This document shows positions 8,673-18,187 of a stretch of DNA of 64,000 bases, in pieces (positions within the stretch are counted from its first letter, which is position 1; every line of letters begins with the position of its first letter). The notes beneath the pieces were generated by a model. That model searched no databases, was not told the origin of the DNA, and saw only the letters and a program-made list of their open reading frames with translations. Source of the DNA: an uncultured Archangium sp. (GTDB lineage: Bacteria; Myxococcota; Myxococcia; Myxococcales; Myxococcaceae); the NCBI GenBank assembly GCA_903905455.1, contig CAIVGN010000173.1:1-64000 (forward strand). The letters run 5' to 3'. A program made the translations under genes and the position numbers.

Positions 8673-10232
8673 ATGTCGCTCATTCCCGAGAAGGCAGTGC
8701 TGTTCGCCGCGCCGGTGACGCAGGTGACGTTGCTCGAAGACCGCGCGCAGGTGCGCCGGGTGGGCAGCGCGAAGTTGTCCGCAGGCCAGCACCTGGTGGC
8801 CGTCGCCGAGGTGGCGTCGGTGCTGCAAGACCTCTCGCTGCGCGCCACGGCCAGCGGGGGCGCAAAGGTGAGCGACGTGCGCGTGCGCCGGGCGATGAAG
8901 GTGGCCCCGGCCGAGAAGCCCGAGGTGCTGCGCGCGCTGGAAGAAGACATCGAGAAGTTGAGCGAGCAGTGGGAGCGGCTGGCCGAAGACGGGGCCCTGG
9001 TGGAGCAGCGGCGCCAGCGCCTCGAGCAGGTGCTGGAGCGCGGCTTCACCGAGCTGCCCGAGGACGTCTCGTGGGGCCAGCCGCAGAACCAGTGGCGCGA
9101 CACGCTCGACGGGTTGTTCGAGAAGATCCGCGACCTGCGGGCCCAGGGGCTCACGCTCAGCCACCAGCAGCGGGATCTCTCGCAGCGCCGCGAGGCCCTG
9201 GTGGCCCAGCGCCGCGCCTTCGACCGGCCCGACGCCCGCTTCGTGACCTGGCTCGAGGCCGACGTCATCGTGGCCGCCGACGCCAACGTCGAAGTCACCT
9301 TCGAGTACACGGTGCCCAACGCCTTGTGGCGCCCGCTGCACACCGCGCGGCTGGCCGACGGGCGCTTCACCTTCGAGAGCCGGGCCTGCGTCTGGCAGAA
9401 CACCGGCGAAGACTGGAACCAGGTGCGCCTCGTGTTCTCCACGGCGCGCGCCTCGCTGGGCATCGAGCCTCCGCTGCTGTCGGACGACCTGCTCACCGCG
9501 CAGAAGAAGAACGAGAAGCTGGTGGTGCAGGCGCGCGAGGTGGTGATCCAGAAGGCGAAGGTCTCGGGAGGAGGAGGTGCGGCGCCCCAGCCGACCACCG
9601 TCGAGCTGCCGGGCGTGGACGACGGCGGGGAGATCCGCAACCTCGAGGGCAAGGGGCTGTGCACCGTGCCGTCCGATGGGCGGCCGAACATGGTGCCGCT
9701 CTTCGAGTTCTCGGCGACCCCGAAGACCCGGCGCGTGGCGTACCCCGAGCTGGAGCTGCGGGTGTTCCTCACCTCGGTGCAGAAGAACGAAGCGAAGTTC
9801 CCCATCCTCGCGGGGCCGGTGGAGCTGTTGCTGCAGAACGGCTTCGTGGGCTGGAGCAAGGTGCTCTTCGTGGCGCCGGGCGAGGAGTTCCGCGTGTCCT
9901 TCGGCCCTGACGCCAGCCTGCGCCTCTCGCGCGCCGAGCGGGAGAAGGTGCAGGACGCGACCTCGACCGACTGGAAGACGGTCACCCGCAGCGTGTGGCT
10001 CTACGTGTCGAGCCTGGGCGACGAGGCGAAGACGGTGGAGCTCATCGAGCGCATGCCGGTCTCGGAGTTGGAGCAGGTGAAGATCACCCTCGGGGTCAAG
10101 CGCACCACGCCCAAGCCGAAGGTCGACGACCACGGCTTCGCCACGTGGACGGTGGAGCTCGAGCCCCGCTCGCAGGCGCAGGTGACCTTCGCCTACGACC
10201 TCGCCACCGCGCCGGGCGTGCAGGGGCTCTGA
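8673..10232 (+). CDS. MuiA family protein (DUF4139), short form
   Basis: This is the second MuiA-family protein, 519 aa, in a TGACATG junction with the longer paralogue and with GGGAGG upstream of its ATG. It has the same order: a DUF4140-like N-terminus (VTQVTLLEDRAQVRRVG), coiled coil (residues about 80-185), then DUF4139 (VTFEYTVPNALWRPLHTAR onward). The conserved NTGEDWNQVRLVFSTA segment matches RTGEDWRGVSLLLSTA in its partner. It lacks the long disordered insertion. Tandem arrangement and different lengths suggest the two work as a pair, possibly a hetero-oligomer through their coiled coils (inference). Confidence 0.9.
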   Translation: MSLIPEKAVLFAAPVTQVTLLEDRAQVRRVGSAKLSAGQHLVAVAEVASVLQDLSLRATASGGAKVSDVRVRRAMKVAPAEKPEVLRALEEDIEKLSEQWERLAEDGALVEQRRQRLEQVLERGFTELPEDVSWGQPQNQWRDTLDGLFEKIRDLRAQGLTLSHQQRDLSQRREALVAQRRAFDRPDARFVTWLEADVIVAADANVEVTFEYTVPNALWRPLHTARLADGRFTFESRACVWQNTGEDWNQVRLVFSTARASLGIEPPLLSDDLLTAQKKNEKLVVQAREVVIQKAKVSGGGGAAPQPTTVELPGVDDGGEIRNLEGKGLCTVPSDGRPNMVPLFEFSATPKTRRVAYPELELRVFLTSVQKNEAKFPILAGPVELLLQNGFVGWSKVLFVAPGEEFRVSFGPDASLRLSRAEREKVQDATSTDWKTVTRSVWLYVSSLGDEAKTVELIERMPVSELEQVKITLGVKRTTPKPKVDDHGFATWTVELEPRSQAQVTFAYDLATAPGVQGL

Positions 10233-10289
10233 AACGCGCGACGAGCGCTTGCATGTGCACGGCCGGTGAAGGAAAGGCCGTCACGCCCC

Positions 10290-12131
10290 ATGACGACCGA
10301 GACGACCCAAGAGACGCTCAGCTTCCAGGCCGAGGTGAAGCAGTTGCTCCACCTCATGATCCACTCGCTCTACAGCAACCGGGAGATCTTCCTGCGCGAG
10401 TTGATCTCCAACGCCTCCGACGCCTGCGACAAGCTGCGCTTCGAGTCGCTGCACGACGCGGCGCTGCTGGAAGGCGGCGGTGACTTCAAGATCCGCATCG
10501 GCTTCGACGGCGCAGCGCGGACGCTCACCATCGCCGACAACGGCATCGGCATGAACCGCGAGGAGGCCATCTCGAACCTCGGCACCATCGCGCGCTCGGG
10601 CACGAAGGAGTTCTTCTCTCACCTCACCGGTGACCAGCAGAAGGACGCCAACCTCATCGGCCAGTTCGGAGTCGGCTTCTACTCGGCGTTCATCGTCGCC
10701 GACCGCGTCACCGTGCGCACCCGCCGCGCGGGCCAGAAGCCCGACCAGGGCGTCGAGTGGAGCTCCGACGGCGAAGGCCAGTTCTCCGTCGCGACCATCG
10801 AGCGCGCCGAGCGCGGCACCGAGCTCACCCTGCACCTCCGCGAGGGCCAGGACGACCTGCTCTCGGACTGGAAGCTCGAGTCCATCATCCACAAGTACTC
10901 GGACCACGTGATGCAGCCCATCGTGATGGGCGAGCGCACGGTCAACCAGGCCTCGGCGCTCTGGGCGCGCCCGAAGAGCGAGCTGACCGACGACGACTAC
11001 AAGGCGTTCTACACGCACGTCTCGCACGACGAGGAGGCGCCGCTGGCCTGGGTGCACGCCAAGGTCGAAGGCACGCAGGAATACACGCAGCTCCTCTACG
11101 TGCCGTCGCACGCGCCGCTGGATCTCCATGATCGCAACGCGCGTCACGGCGTGAAGCTCTACGTGCGTCGCGTCTTCATCATGGACGACGCCGAGCAGCT
11201 GTTGCCCCCGTGGCTCCGCTTCGTGCGCGGGGTGGTCGACAGCGCCGACCTGCCCCTCAACGTGTCGCGCGAGCTGCTGCAGCAGAGCAAGGACATCGAG
11301 ACGCTCCGCAAGGGCTGCACCACCCGCGTGCTCACGCTCCTGGCCTCGCTCGCGGAGACCGAGAAGGAGAAGTACTCGAAGTTCTGGACCGACTTCGGCC
11401 GCGTGCTCAAGGAAGGCGTCATCGACTTCGGGAGCAAGGACAAGATCTCCAAGCTGCTCCGCTTCGCCTCGACGCACACCGACCAGCCCGAGGAGAACGT
11501 CTCGCTCGCCGACTACGTGGCGCGCATGAAGCCCGAACAGCAGCAGATCTTCTTCGTCACCGCCGAGACCTTCAACGCGGCGAAGAACAGCCCGCACCTC
11601 GAGGTGTTCCGCAAGAAGGGGCTCGAAGTGCTGCTCCTGTCGGACCGCGTCGACGAGTGGGTCGTGGCCCAGCTCACCGAGTTCGAAGGCAAGGAGCTGG
11701 TGTCCGTCGCCAAGGGAGACCTCGACCTCGGCAAGCTGGAGGACGAAGCCGAGAAGAAGCAGCAGGAAGAAGAGGCCTCTCACCTCAAGGAGCTGACCGA
11801 GAAGATCGCCCGCTCGCTGGGCGAGCGCGTGAAGCAGGTGCGCATCACGCATCGCCTCACGCAGAGCCCGGCGTGCCTGGTCGCGGACGACCACGACGTC
11901 TCAGGCAACCTCGCGCGCATCCTCAAGGCCGCGGGCCAGAAGGCGCCCGACGTGAAGCCCATCCTGGAGATCAACCCGAAGCACCCGGTGGTGCTGCGGC
12001 TCCAGAACGAGGGGGCGAAGTTCGATGACTGGGCGTCGGTGCTGTTCGACCAGGCCCTGCTCGCCGAGGGCGGTCAGCTCGATGACCCCGCGATGTTCGT
12101 GCGGCGCATCAACGAGCTGATGCTGTCCTGA
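10290..12131 (+). CDS. htpG: Chaperone HtpG (Hsp90 family)
   Basis: This is the bacterial Hsp90, an ATP-dependent cytosolic homodimeric chaperone. The N-terminal GHKL ATPase has all hallmark motifs: [20 protein letters not shown] with the catalytic Glu and Asn near residues 30-40, DNGIGM around 86, and [11 protein letters not shown] around 120. The middle domain (about 235-490) includes the conserved [12 protein letters not shown]. The C-terminal dimerisation domain ends in RRINELMLS. At 613 aa it is close to the usual size. I chose the second ATG because it starts [20 protein letters not shown], as in homologues; the earlier in-frame start adds eight unconserved residues. Confidence 0.97.
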   Translation: MTTETTQETLSFQAEVKQLLHLMIHSLYSNREIFLRELISNASDACDKLRFESLHDAALLEGGGDFKIRIGFDGAARTLTIADNGIGMNREEAISNLGTIARSGTKEFFSHLTGDQQKDANLIGQFGVGFYSAFIVADRVTVRTRRAGQKPDQGVEWSSDGEGQFSVATIERAERGTELTLHLREGQDDLLSDWKLESIIHKYSDHVMQPIVMGERTVNQASALWARPKSELTDDDYKAFYTHVSHDEEAPLAWVHAKVEGTQEYTQLLYVPSHAPLDLHDRNARHGVKLYVRRVFIMDDAEQLLPPWLRFVRGVVDSADLPLNVSRELLQQSKDIETLRKGCTTRVLTLLASLAETEKEKYSKFWTDFGRVLKEGVIDFGSKDKISKLLRFASTHTDQPEENVSLADYVARMKPEQQQIFFVTAETFNAAKNSPHLEVFRKKGLEVLLLSDRVDEWVVAQLTEFEGKELVSVAKGDLDLGKLEDEAEKKQQEEEASHLKELTEKIARSLGERVKQVRITHRLTQSPACLVADDHDVSGNLARILKAAGQKAPDVKPILEINPKHPVVLRLQNEGAKFDDWASVLFDQALLAEGGQLDDPAMFVRRINELMLS

Positions 12132-12137
12132 AGCGCC

Positions 12138-12632
12138 TCAGTACCCCTCGATGTTCTGGTTCCACGTCGACGGCTTGTCGATCTTGCCCATCATGACCCT
12201 GGGCACCCTGGTCTGAGTCTTCACTGCCGGGGCGCCTGGGAGGGCGCCCCCGGTGGACTGGCCAAAGAGCGCGCGAAGGTTGTCGCCGAAGAGGGTGACG
12301 GTGGCCGCGAAGAGCAGCGCGACCACCGCGGCGCTCGCCAGCCCCAGGACCCCCGGAGTCTTGCGCTGGCTGAACTTCTCGGTGAACGCCTGGGCGAAGC
12401 CGCCCTCGCAGTCGGAGGTGATCACCGTGCCGTCGGCGCGCTTGAAGAAGGTGACGCAGATGCGCTGCTCGGAGAGCGTGACCAACCGCACTGCCTCGGC
12501 CTCCGACATCGCCGACAGGTTGTAGACGTTCTGGCGGCACTGGGCGCAGAAGCGCTTGCGCTCGTCGCCCTGCATGTCGCTGAACTTCATGGGGCAGGGG
12601 GACGCGATCCGCAGGCCGTCGAGTGCGCTCAT
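12138..12632 (-). CDS. Cys-rich zinc-ribbon-like N-terminus with one membrane helix (164 aa)
   Basis: The N-terminus has PCPMKFSDMQGDERKRFCAQC followed by RQNVYNLSAMSEAEA, a pattern with Cys13 and a CxxC pair suited to a small metal-binding module. About 45 residues later comes one transmembrane helix (about 94-114), then a short exposed tail. This N-terminal signature recurs in Myxococcota proteins of unknown role, by my recollection. The protein probably sits in the inner membrane with the Cys module in the cytoplasm. Its stop is 6 bases from the htpG stop (convergent). Confidence 0.8.
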   Translation of the reverse strand: MSALDGLRIASPCPMKFSDMQGDERKRFCAQCRQNVYNLSAMSEAEAVRLVTLSEQRICVTFFKRADGTVITSDCEGGFAQAFTEKFSQRKTPGVLGLASAAVVALLFAATVTLFGDNLRALFGQSTGGALPGAPAVKTQTRVPRVMMGKIDKPSTWNQNIEGY

Positions 12633-12731
12633 GCCCTCGACAGTGCCCCCTTCCGGGGTCCAGCGCCTTCAGGCGAACGTCCGTCGGTCAAACGTCCGAT
12701 GGAGCCGGGCGGACGCCTTCGCCGCCGGCGA

Positions 12732-14912
12732 TCAGGACCGGCGGTGGAAGGCCTCCATCTCCGCCTTCAGCGCCGCGCGCTTCTTCTTCTCCGCCGCGGC
12801 CGCCTTGACCTTGTACTGCTGCAGGCGCACCTCGATCGGCGCGTGCATCGACTTGAGGGCCGGGTCGCTGGCGGCCGCTTCGATCGCCGCGCGCGCGTCT
12901 TCGTGCCCCGACGCCAGCGCGCCATCGATGAAGCCGAGGGTCTCCTTCTGCCGCCCCGCCTGCGCGGAGAGGCGCGCCAGTTCGAGGCAGAGCAGGCCTG
13001 CCGTCGGGGCCTTCGGTACGAGCGGGAGCAGGTCCTGCTCTGCGCCTGACCCCGCGAGGCGAGCCGCGGCGAAGCCCTGCTCGAGGACGAGTTGCCTCCC
13101 CTCATCCGACAGCTTCAGGCGTGGCAGGGCCTTCATCCACGAGAGCACGCCCCCGTGGTTGCCCGCGGCGACCATGCGCCCGAGGAGCTGGGCCAGGTCG
13201 TCTTCCTCGTCGACCGGGGTCACCTTGCGGGTCGCCAGCAACGCTTCGATCACCAGCGCCTGGGACAGCGGGCCGTTGGTCGAATCCGAGACCACGGCCG
13301 TCAGCGCCTCGCCCAGCGCGCCCTTCTTCAGCAGCGCCTTGATCTTCTTCTCGGTGGGCGCGCGCGTCACCACCTCGATGAGCGCCTCGTCGGAGTACTC
13401 GAGATCCACGCCCTGGAACGCGGCCTCGCGAACGAGCTTCGTGGTCGCGTCGACGGCGGGCTGCAGCGCTGGCAGGTGCTCGAGGCCGAACTGCACCCAC
13501 GCCGGCTGCGGGGCCCCGGCCTTCCACGCGGCTTCAGCGCCGAGGCTGACGCAGGTGGCGTAGCCGGCGAGCGCCTCCTTCGACTTCTTCTGCTGCGCGT
13601 ACGCGTGGAACAGGGCGATGGCGTGGACCAGCGGCGTCACCGACGGCGCGAGCTTCTTCACGATGGCGAGCTGGCCGGTCTTGCCAGCGGCGGCGATGAC
13701 CGCGGGCAACTCCGACTCGAACTGCGTGGGCCTGGCCAGCCGCGGGAAGAGCCGGTACCAGTCGACCACCGCGTCGTACAGCCCGTGTGCCTCGAGCTTC
13801 ACCACCAGCTTGCCGAGCTGGAACAGCGGCTCCGACTTCAAGGCCAGCATTCCGGTGGCCTGCGACGCCAGGCTTCGCGCGAGGGCTTCGCGTGACCGGC
13901 CCTGCGTGAGGATGTGGCTGATGCGCTCGGCCAGGTCTTCGCTGGCGCTGGGCTTCTTGCCCTGCGCCTGGTCGGCCCAGGCCGCGAAGCGGGGCAGCAG
14001 GGGCGAACCCTCGAACTCGGCCGACAGGTCGTCGCGCCGGGAGGCCAGGCGCAGCACCTCGCCGAGCGAGCGCAGGAAGGACGAGTCCCCCGTCGAGAAG
14101 TCCTCGCAGGCTTCGATGGCGGCCCGGGTGCCTGCGAAGTCTTCACTGGCGAGGCGCCAGAGCAGGCCGAGGGTGGCCGGCTCGTGGGTGTAGGTGCCGA
14201 TGAGCGGCTTGACGAGGTACGCCAACAACACCTTGCGCGAGAACCCGGCCCCGCGAATCTCGGCGTCGAGCGGCGCGAGTTCATCGACCTCGAGTTCGCC
14301 CGCGAGGAGCTGTGCCTGAATCATCGCGGCCCGCTTCTTCGTCGGCGTGGTGGCGGCCGGCTCGGGGTGAAGTTGCTCGCCCAGGGCGACGCTCAGGAGG
14401 CGGGCGCGCACGGCCGGGGTGGCCTTGTTCATGGCCGGCCCCAACAGCGCCGAGAAGCCATCGCCTTCGAGCGAGAGGTTGTCTTCGTCGAGCGTCGAGA
14501 GCAGCGCGAGCTGGGCCTCGGCGCCGAAGCGCGGCAGCCAGACGTCGACGAGGTCGTCGAAGACGGTGCCCTCGCTGGGGCGATGGCCGCTGTCGTAGTG
14601 CTTCAGCGCCTCGATGAGCGCCTGGACCACCACGAGCTCCGCGGCCGCGTCGCCGCGATGGCTGAGCTCCTCGAGCGCCAGCCGGGTCGCGCGCGTGTTG
14701 TTCGTCACCCTTCGGTAGGTGGCCACGACGGCGTTGGCCAGCGCCGCGCCCGTGAGCTTCGGAGCCGTGCGCACCAGCGCCGCCTCGAGCGACGCGACGT
14801 CGGAGACCAGGGTCGAGAGGGGCTTGGTCTGCGCGGCGAGCCACTTCATCGCCAGCTCGACCTGCGGTGGAGTGCCCTGCGTCAGCGCCTTGTCGACCTG
14901 GGAGGTGTTCAT
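12732..14912 (-). CDS. Large helical-repeat protein of unknown function (726 aa)
   Basis: The sequence is nearly all alpha-helical, with recurrent Leu/Ala-rich helix pairs of about 35-40 residues that resemble HEAT or TPR-like solenoids, although no single repeat is strongly conserved. It ends in a charged helix (KVKAAAAEKKKRAALKAEME), probably coiled coil. There is no signal peptide or membrane segment, so it is likely a cytoplasmic scaffold (inference). The start is the ATG giving MNTSQVDKALTQG; upstream in-frame codons look non-coding. It diverges from the 345-aa gene across 144 bases. Confidence 0.82.
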   Translation of the reverse strand: MNTSQVDKALTQGTPPQVELAMKWLAAQTKPLSTLVSDVASLEAALVRTAPKLTGAALANAVVATYRRVTNNTRATRLALEELSHRGDAAAELVVVQALIEALKHYDSGHRPSEGTVFDDLVDVWLPRFGAEAQLALLSTLDEDNLSLEGDGFSALLGPAMNKATPAVRARLLSVALGEQLHPEPAATTPTKKRAAMIQAQLLAGELEVDELAPLDAEIRGAGFSRKVLLAYLVKPLIGTYTHEPATLGLLWRLASEDFAGTRAAIEACEDFSTGDSSFLRSLGEVLRLASRRDDLSAEFEGSPLLPRFAAWADQAQGKKPSASEDLAERISHILTQGRSREALARSLASQATGMLALKSEPLFQLGKLVVKLEAHGLYDAVVDWYRLFPRLARPTQFESELPAVIAAAGKTGQLAIVKKLAPSVTPLVHAIALFHAYAQQKKSKEALAGYATCVSLGAEAAWKAGAPQPAWVQFGLEHLPALQPAVDATTKLVREAAFQGVDLEYSDEALIEVVTRAPTEKKIKALLKKGALGEALTAVVSDSTNGPLSQALVIEALLATRKVTPVDEEDDLAQLLGRMVAAGNHGGVLSWMKALPRLKLSDEGRQLVLEQGFAAARLAGSGAEQDLLPLVPKAPTAGLLCLELARLSAQAGRQKETLGFIDGALASGHEDARAAIEAAASDPALKSMHAPIEVRLQQYKVKAAAAEKKKRAALKAEMEAFHRRS

Positions 14913-15056
14913 CGGGCGGCAGAGTGTACGCGTGAGGGGAGCGCGTGGTGCACGCAATCCCCGCTGCTGCCGGCTGACTCGGCGATGGCGTCGGTGCTCG
15001 TCCTGGGGACGCCGGAAAGCGATTGGCGCGCGAGCCTGCTGTCCTACGATGGTCCG

Positions 15057-16094
15057 ATGACCGGAGCCGAAGACTGGGCCGCGAAGTTGAGGAAGCTGAT
15101 CATCGACGAGCGAGACGTGGTGCAGGCCGACCAGCTGTGGGTCGCGGGCCAGGGCCAGTGGCTCGCTGGGCTCGAGAAGGAGGCGGCCACGCGCGGACTC
15201 GAAGGGCCGCTCTCGACGTTGTATTCGGTCGTGCCCAACATGCTGTTCTGGCTGGGCAGGCCCGCGGAGGCCGCGGCGCTGGTGGGGCGCTGGGGCGCGT
15301 TTCGCCGCACGGAGAACCGCGACCAGGTCGTCGTCGCCACCGTGAGCGAGGTGTTCAAGGAGATGGTCGGCTACGCGGACTTCGCCGAGGAGGCGACGGC
15401 GCTGGTCGAGTTCTCGAAGCAGGACCCATCATCGCTCGCGAGCCTTGCGCTGGGCATGGAGCTCGAGCTGTTCATCACCACCGGCAAGGGCGACGCGGCC
15501 ATCGCGCAGGTCGAGCGCATCCGCTCGGGTGAGCTCCCGCTGACCGCGTTCCAGAAGATGATCTATTCCCCCAACACCCTCGCGAAGACCATCTGGCGCG
15601 CCTGGGCGACGAAGGGAGACTTCCAGCGAGCCGTCGACGAGCTGCGACCCTGGGCGGCGGCCGAGCCGAAGGCCTTCGCGCAGTTCCAGCAGGCGCTCGC
15701 CCGCGACCCGGAGAACAAGGCGTTCCTCACGTCGCCTGCCTACCGCCAGGCGTTCGAGGTGAAGCTCCCCGCCGACAAGGTGCTCGCCGACGCGTGGCTC
15801 CGTGCGCTCGAGGCGCCGTGGAAGGTCTACTCGGCCCTCTCCCGACGCAAGGAAGCCGACGCAGAGCTGCTGTCGGTCATGCACTACTGCATCGCGCTCA
15901 TCTGCTCGGACCTCGACGAGCACGGGGACGACAACCTGGACGACTACGGCAAGGGCAAGGTGACGCCCAAGGAGTTCGCCGCGCTGAAGAAGGCACTGGC
16001 GACGAAGCTCACCGCCGCGATGAAGAAGGAGGGCCTGAAGCAGACGCCCTTCTGGAAGTACAAGGGCATCAAGTCGCTCTCGGGCACGCCCTGA
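15057..16094 (+). CDS. Uncharacterised helical protein with acidic C-terminal signature (345 aa)
   Basis: This is a soluble, mostly helical protein with TPR-like character in its first 250 residues. The C-terminal part has a striking LICSDLDEHGDDNLDDYGKG segment and then a Lys-rich helix. The same C-terminal pattern is found in a short, probably remnant, reading frame at 55811-56044, so the family is multicopy here. No catalytic motif is recognised. The ATG at 15057 is chosen because the frame upstream lies antisense to the divergent helical-repeat gene. Confidence 0.8.
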   Translation: MTGAEDWAAKLRKLIIDERDVVQADQLWVAGQGQWLAGLEKEAATRGLEGPLSTLYSVVPNMLFWLGRPAEAAALVGRWGAFRRTENRDQVVVATVSEVFKEMVGYADFAEEATALVEFSKQDPSSLASLALGMELELFITTGKGDAAIAQVERIRSGELPLTAFQKMIYSPNTLAKTIWRAWATKGDFQRAVDELRPWAAAEPKAFAQFQQALARDPENKAFLTSPAYRQAFEVKLPADKVLADAWLRALEAPWKVYSALSRRKEADAELLSVMHYCIALICSDLDEHGDDNLDDYGKGKVTPKEFAALKKALATKLTAAMKKEGLKQTPFWKYKGIKSLSGTP

Positions 16095-16101
16095 GAAGCA
16101 G

Positions 16102-16812
16102 TCAGTCCGCGCGCGCGGCTTGCCAGGCGAGGCCCGAGGCGAAGTCGAGCACCCGGCCGAAGTCGGCGAGCTCCGGGGGGTGCGCGCCCTCGCGTGAGAA
16201 CCACGTGGGCGCCCAGCCGGCGGTCTGGAGCGTGGCGCGCAGGGCCTCCATGCCGGGGCGCTGCACGGTGTCGCCCGCGCCGCTGATGAGCAACGTGGGC
16301 CGCCGCCGCTCGGCGGGGAACGACACGCCCTTCACCCCGCCCGCGTTGATCACCACGTAGCCCGACGCCTGGGCGTGCGTGTCGGCCATCACCAGGTTCA
16401 GGAAGTAGCCGCCGTTGGAGTAGCCCACGAAGAGCGGCGCGGGCAGGGGCCTGCCGAGCCGCTCCCCGGCCGCCACCAGCACCGGCCCCAGGCGCGTCAA
16501 CGTCGCCCCCACCGCGGGCAACCGCGCGCGCGCCGACGGCCAGCACCACCACGTCGCGTAGTCGCTCGACCAGTCGCACAGCCCGGGCGTGCCGCGCAGC
16601 ACCACCACTGGCGCGCGCTTCGACTTCGGCGCGGCGCTCAGGAACGAGAGCTCCCAGCCGAAGGGCTGCGGCGCGGGCGCCATCATGCCGTGGAAGTAGA
16701 CGATGAGCCCCGCGGCGTCGCCCGGCAGCAGGCACGCCTCGCCGGGCAAGGCGTCCCACCCCGGGGGGCAGGGCGCCAGGGACAGCAGCAGCGTGGCGAC
16801 CAGCGTCAGCAC
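16102..16812 (-). CDS. Secreted alpha/beta hydrolase, esterase or depolymerase-like
   Basis: A signal peptide (MLTLVATLLLSLAPC, possibly lipid-modified) precedes an alpha/beta-hydrolase fold. The nucleophile elbow is GYSNGG (Ser near residue 148), and the oxyanion region is VYFHGMM. The later ISGAGDTV and EGAHPPEL segments supply a plausible catalytic Asp and His. This pattern is shared with polyhydroxyalkanoate depolymerase and feruloyl-esterase-like proteins, so it is likely a periplasmic or secreted esterase with unknown substrate. It converges closely on the 345-aa gene. Confidence 0.82.
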   Translation of the reverse strand: MLTLVATLLLSLAPCPPGWDALPGEACLLPGDAAGLIVYFHGMMAPAPQPFGWELSFLSAAPKSKRAPVVVLRGTPGLCDWSSDYATWWCWPSARARLPAVGATLTRLGPVLVAAGERLGRPLPAPLFVGYSNGGYFLNLVMADTHAQASGYVVINAGGVKGVSFPAERRRPTLLISGAGDTVQRPGMEALRATLQTAGWAPTWFSREGAHPPELADFGRVLDFASGLAWQAARAD

Positions 16813-16949
16813 CCCGCGGTCTCATCGCGACGTGGCGCGCGATGCAATGAAGGCGCAGGACTTTCGCGCTCGCCCACCGCGCCACGGGTCATTCCGCAGG
16901 AGAACGCGCGGCATGGCGCGTGCTGCGTGGCACGGCCCGGAGGCTTCAC

Positions 16950-17765
16950 ATGCGCGCACTGTGGTGGATGTCCCTCGTGGCGATGACGGCGTGGGCGCAG
17001 CAAGACGTGGCTGGCGCGAAGGATCACCCGTTGCTCACCCGCATGCCCGGCTCGTACCTCACCAGCTTCGAGCTCAAGGACTTCGACTCCGTGGACATGA
17101 GCGCCTACTTCCAGGGCCCTGACGGGAAGTGGGACGGGCGGAGGACCGAGCTGCGCTACGAGACGCCCGAGGGACCGAAGCGGCCGTCGATGGTGCAGAT
17201 CGAACGCAACTACGAGAACGCGCTCAAGAAGGTGGGCGCCAAGATCCTCCAGTCCGACGACCGCATCGTGATGGCCAGGCTCGACAAGGGCGGCGCGGTC
17301 ACCCGGGTCTTCGTGCAGGCCTTCAACGACGGCGCCGAGTACTCGGTGCTCATCGTCGAGGAGGCCCCCATGGAGCAGTCGGTGGTGGCCGACGCGGCGG
17401 CGCTCAAGAAGGGCCTCGCCGCGGAGGGCCGCGTCGCGCTCTACGGGCTGTACTTCGACACCGGCAAGGCCGTGCTGAAGCCCGAGTCGGCGCCCACGCT
17501 CGAGCAGGTGGTCAAGCTGCTCAAGGGCGACGCGAAGCTCTCGCTCTTCGTGGTGGGGCACACCGACACCGTGGGCACGGTGGAGGCGAACGTGAAGCTC
17601 TCGAACGAGCGCGCCGCGGCGGTGGTCAAGGAGCTGGTCTCGCGCGGCGTCGAGGCGCCCCGGCTCAAGGCCGCGGGCGTCGGGCCGTGGAGCCCGGTGG
17701 CTTCGAATCGTTCAGAGGACGGGAAGGCGAAGAACCGGCGCGTGGAGCTGGTCGACCGCCCCTGA
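16950..17765 (+). CDS. OmpA-family protein with DUF4892-like N-terminal domain
   Basis: The signal peptide MRALWWMSLVAMTAWA is followed by a domain of about 120 residues resembling DUF4892 (HPLLTRMPGSYLTSFE, RVFVQAFNDGAEYSVLIVEE). The C-terminal OmpA peptidoglycan-binding domain is unmistakable: YFDTGKAVLKPESAPTLEQV, VVGHTDTVG, and NRRVELV at the end. It should sit in the periplasm or outer membrane and hold the cell wall. The ATG at 16950 has GGAGG 7 bases upstream and begins the signal peptide directly; an earlier start would add a basic extension. Confidence 0.92.
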   Translation: MRALWWMSLVAMTAWAQQDVAGAKDHPLLTRMPGSYLTSFELKDFDSVDMSAYFQGPDGKWDGRRTELRYETPEGPKRPSMVQIERNYENALKKVGAKILQSDDRIVMARLDKGGAVTRVFVQAFNDGAEYSVLIVEEAPMEQSVVADAAALKKGLAAEGRVALYGLYFDTGKAVLKPESAPTLEQVVKLLKGDAKLSLFVVGHTDTVGTVEANVKLSNERAAAVVKELVSRGVEAPRLKAAGVGPWSPVASNRSEDGKAKNRRVELVDRP

Positions 17766-17766
17766 A

Positions 17767-18123
17767 TCAGTCGGGCATCAGCGGCGACGTCATGCCCGGC
17801 TGGGTGCCTTCGTCGAGGTGCCCGCCGGGCCGCGCTTCGGGCTCGAGCGACTGCCCCACCTGGAAGTACTGCCACAGGCGCAGCGCGAGGGCCTGGTCGA
17901 CGTCGAGCAGCTCGGCGCGCTGGGTGGCGAAGTCGAGCAGCTCGTCGGCCAGCGCCAGCACGTCGTCGGCCTTGGTGCCCGCGAGGTGCATGAAGTCATC
18001 GTGCTTCTTCGAGTCGAGCAGCCCGCAGAACAGCAGGAAGGCCCAGGTGCGCTCCGCGTCGTCAGGGAGCGGGGAGTTCACCAGCACGGTCTGAAGGAGG
18101 GTCGGCTCGTCGGGCAGCTGCAT
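17767..18123 (-). CDS. Small acidic protein of unknown function (118 aa)
   Basis: This is a helical, acidic, soluble protein (MQLPDEPTLLQTVLVNSPL to TSPLMPD) with no motif I recognise. It is convergent with the OmpA-family gene, with one base between stops. It lies 64 bases from the end of the VIT/vWA gene on the same strand and could be the last gene of that run. Confidence 0.7.
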   Translation of the reverse strand: MQLPDEPTLLQTVLVNSPLPDDAERTWAFLLFCGLLDSKKHDDFMHLAGTKADDVLALADELLDFATQRAELLDVDQALALRLWQYFQVGQSLEPEARPGGHLDEGTQPGMTSPLMPD

Positions 18124-18187
18124 GCGGAGGGCACTGAACTAGCACACGCGACGGGTGAAGCCGCGTGTGTTCGCTCTCACCGGAACT

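Noticed and set aside
4688-9985. Minus-strand open frame of about 1765 codons opposite the Gly-rich lipoprotein and MuiA genes
   Set aside because: Composition (His/Arg/Gly-rich) and lack of motifs show it is a shadow of strong codon bias in the real plus-strand genes.
10281-11894. 537-codon minus-strand frame opposite htpG
   Set aside because: htpG is certain by motif; the antisense frame has no recognisable content.
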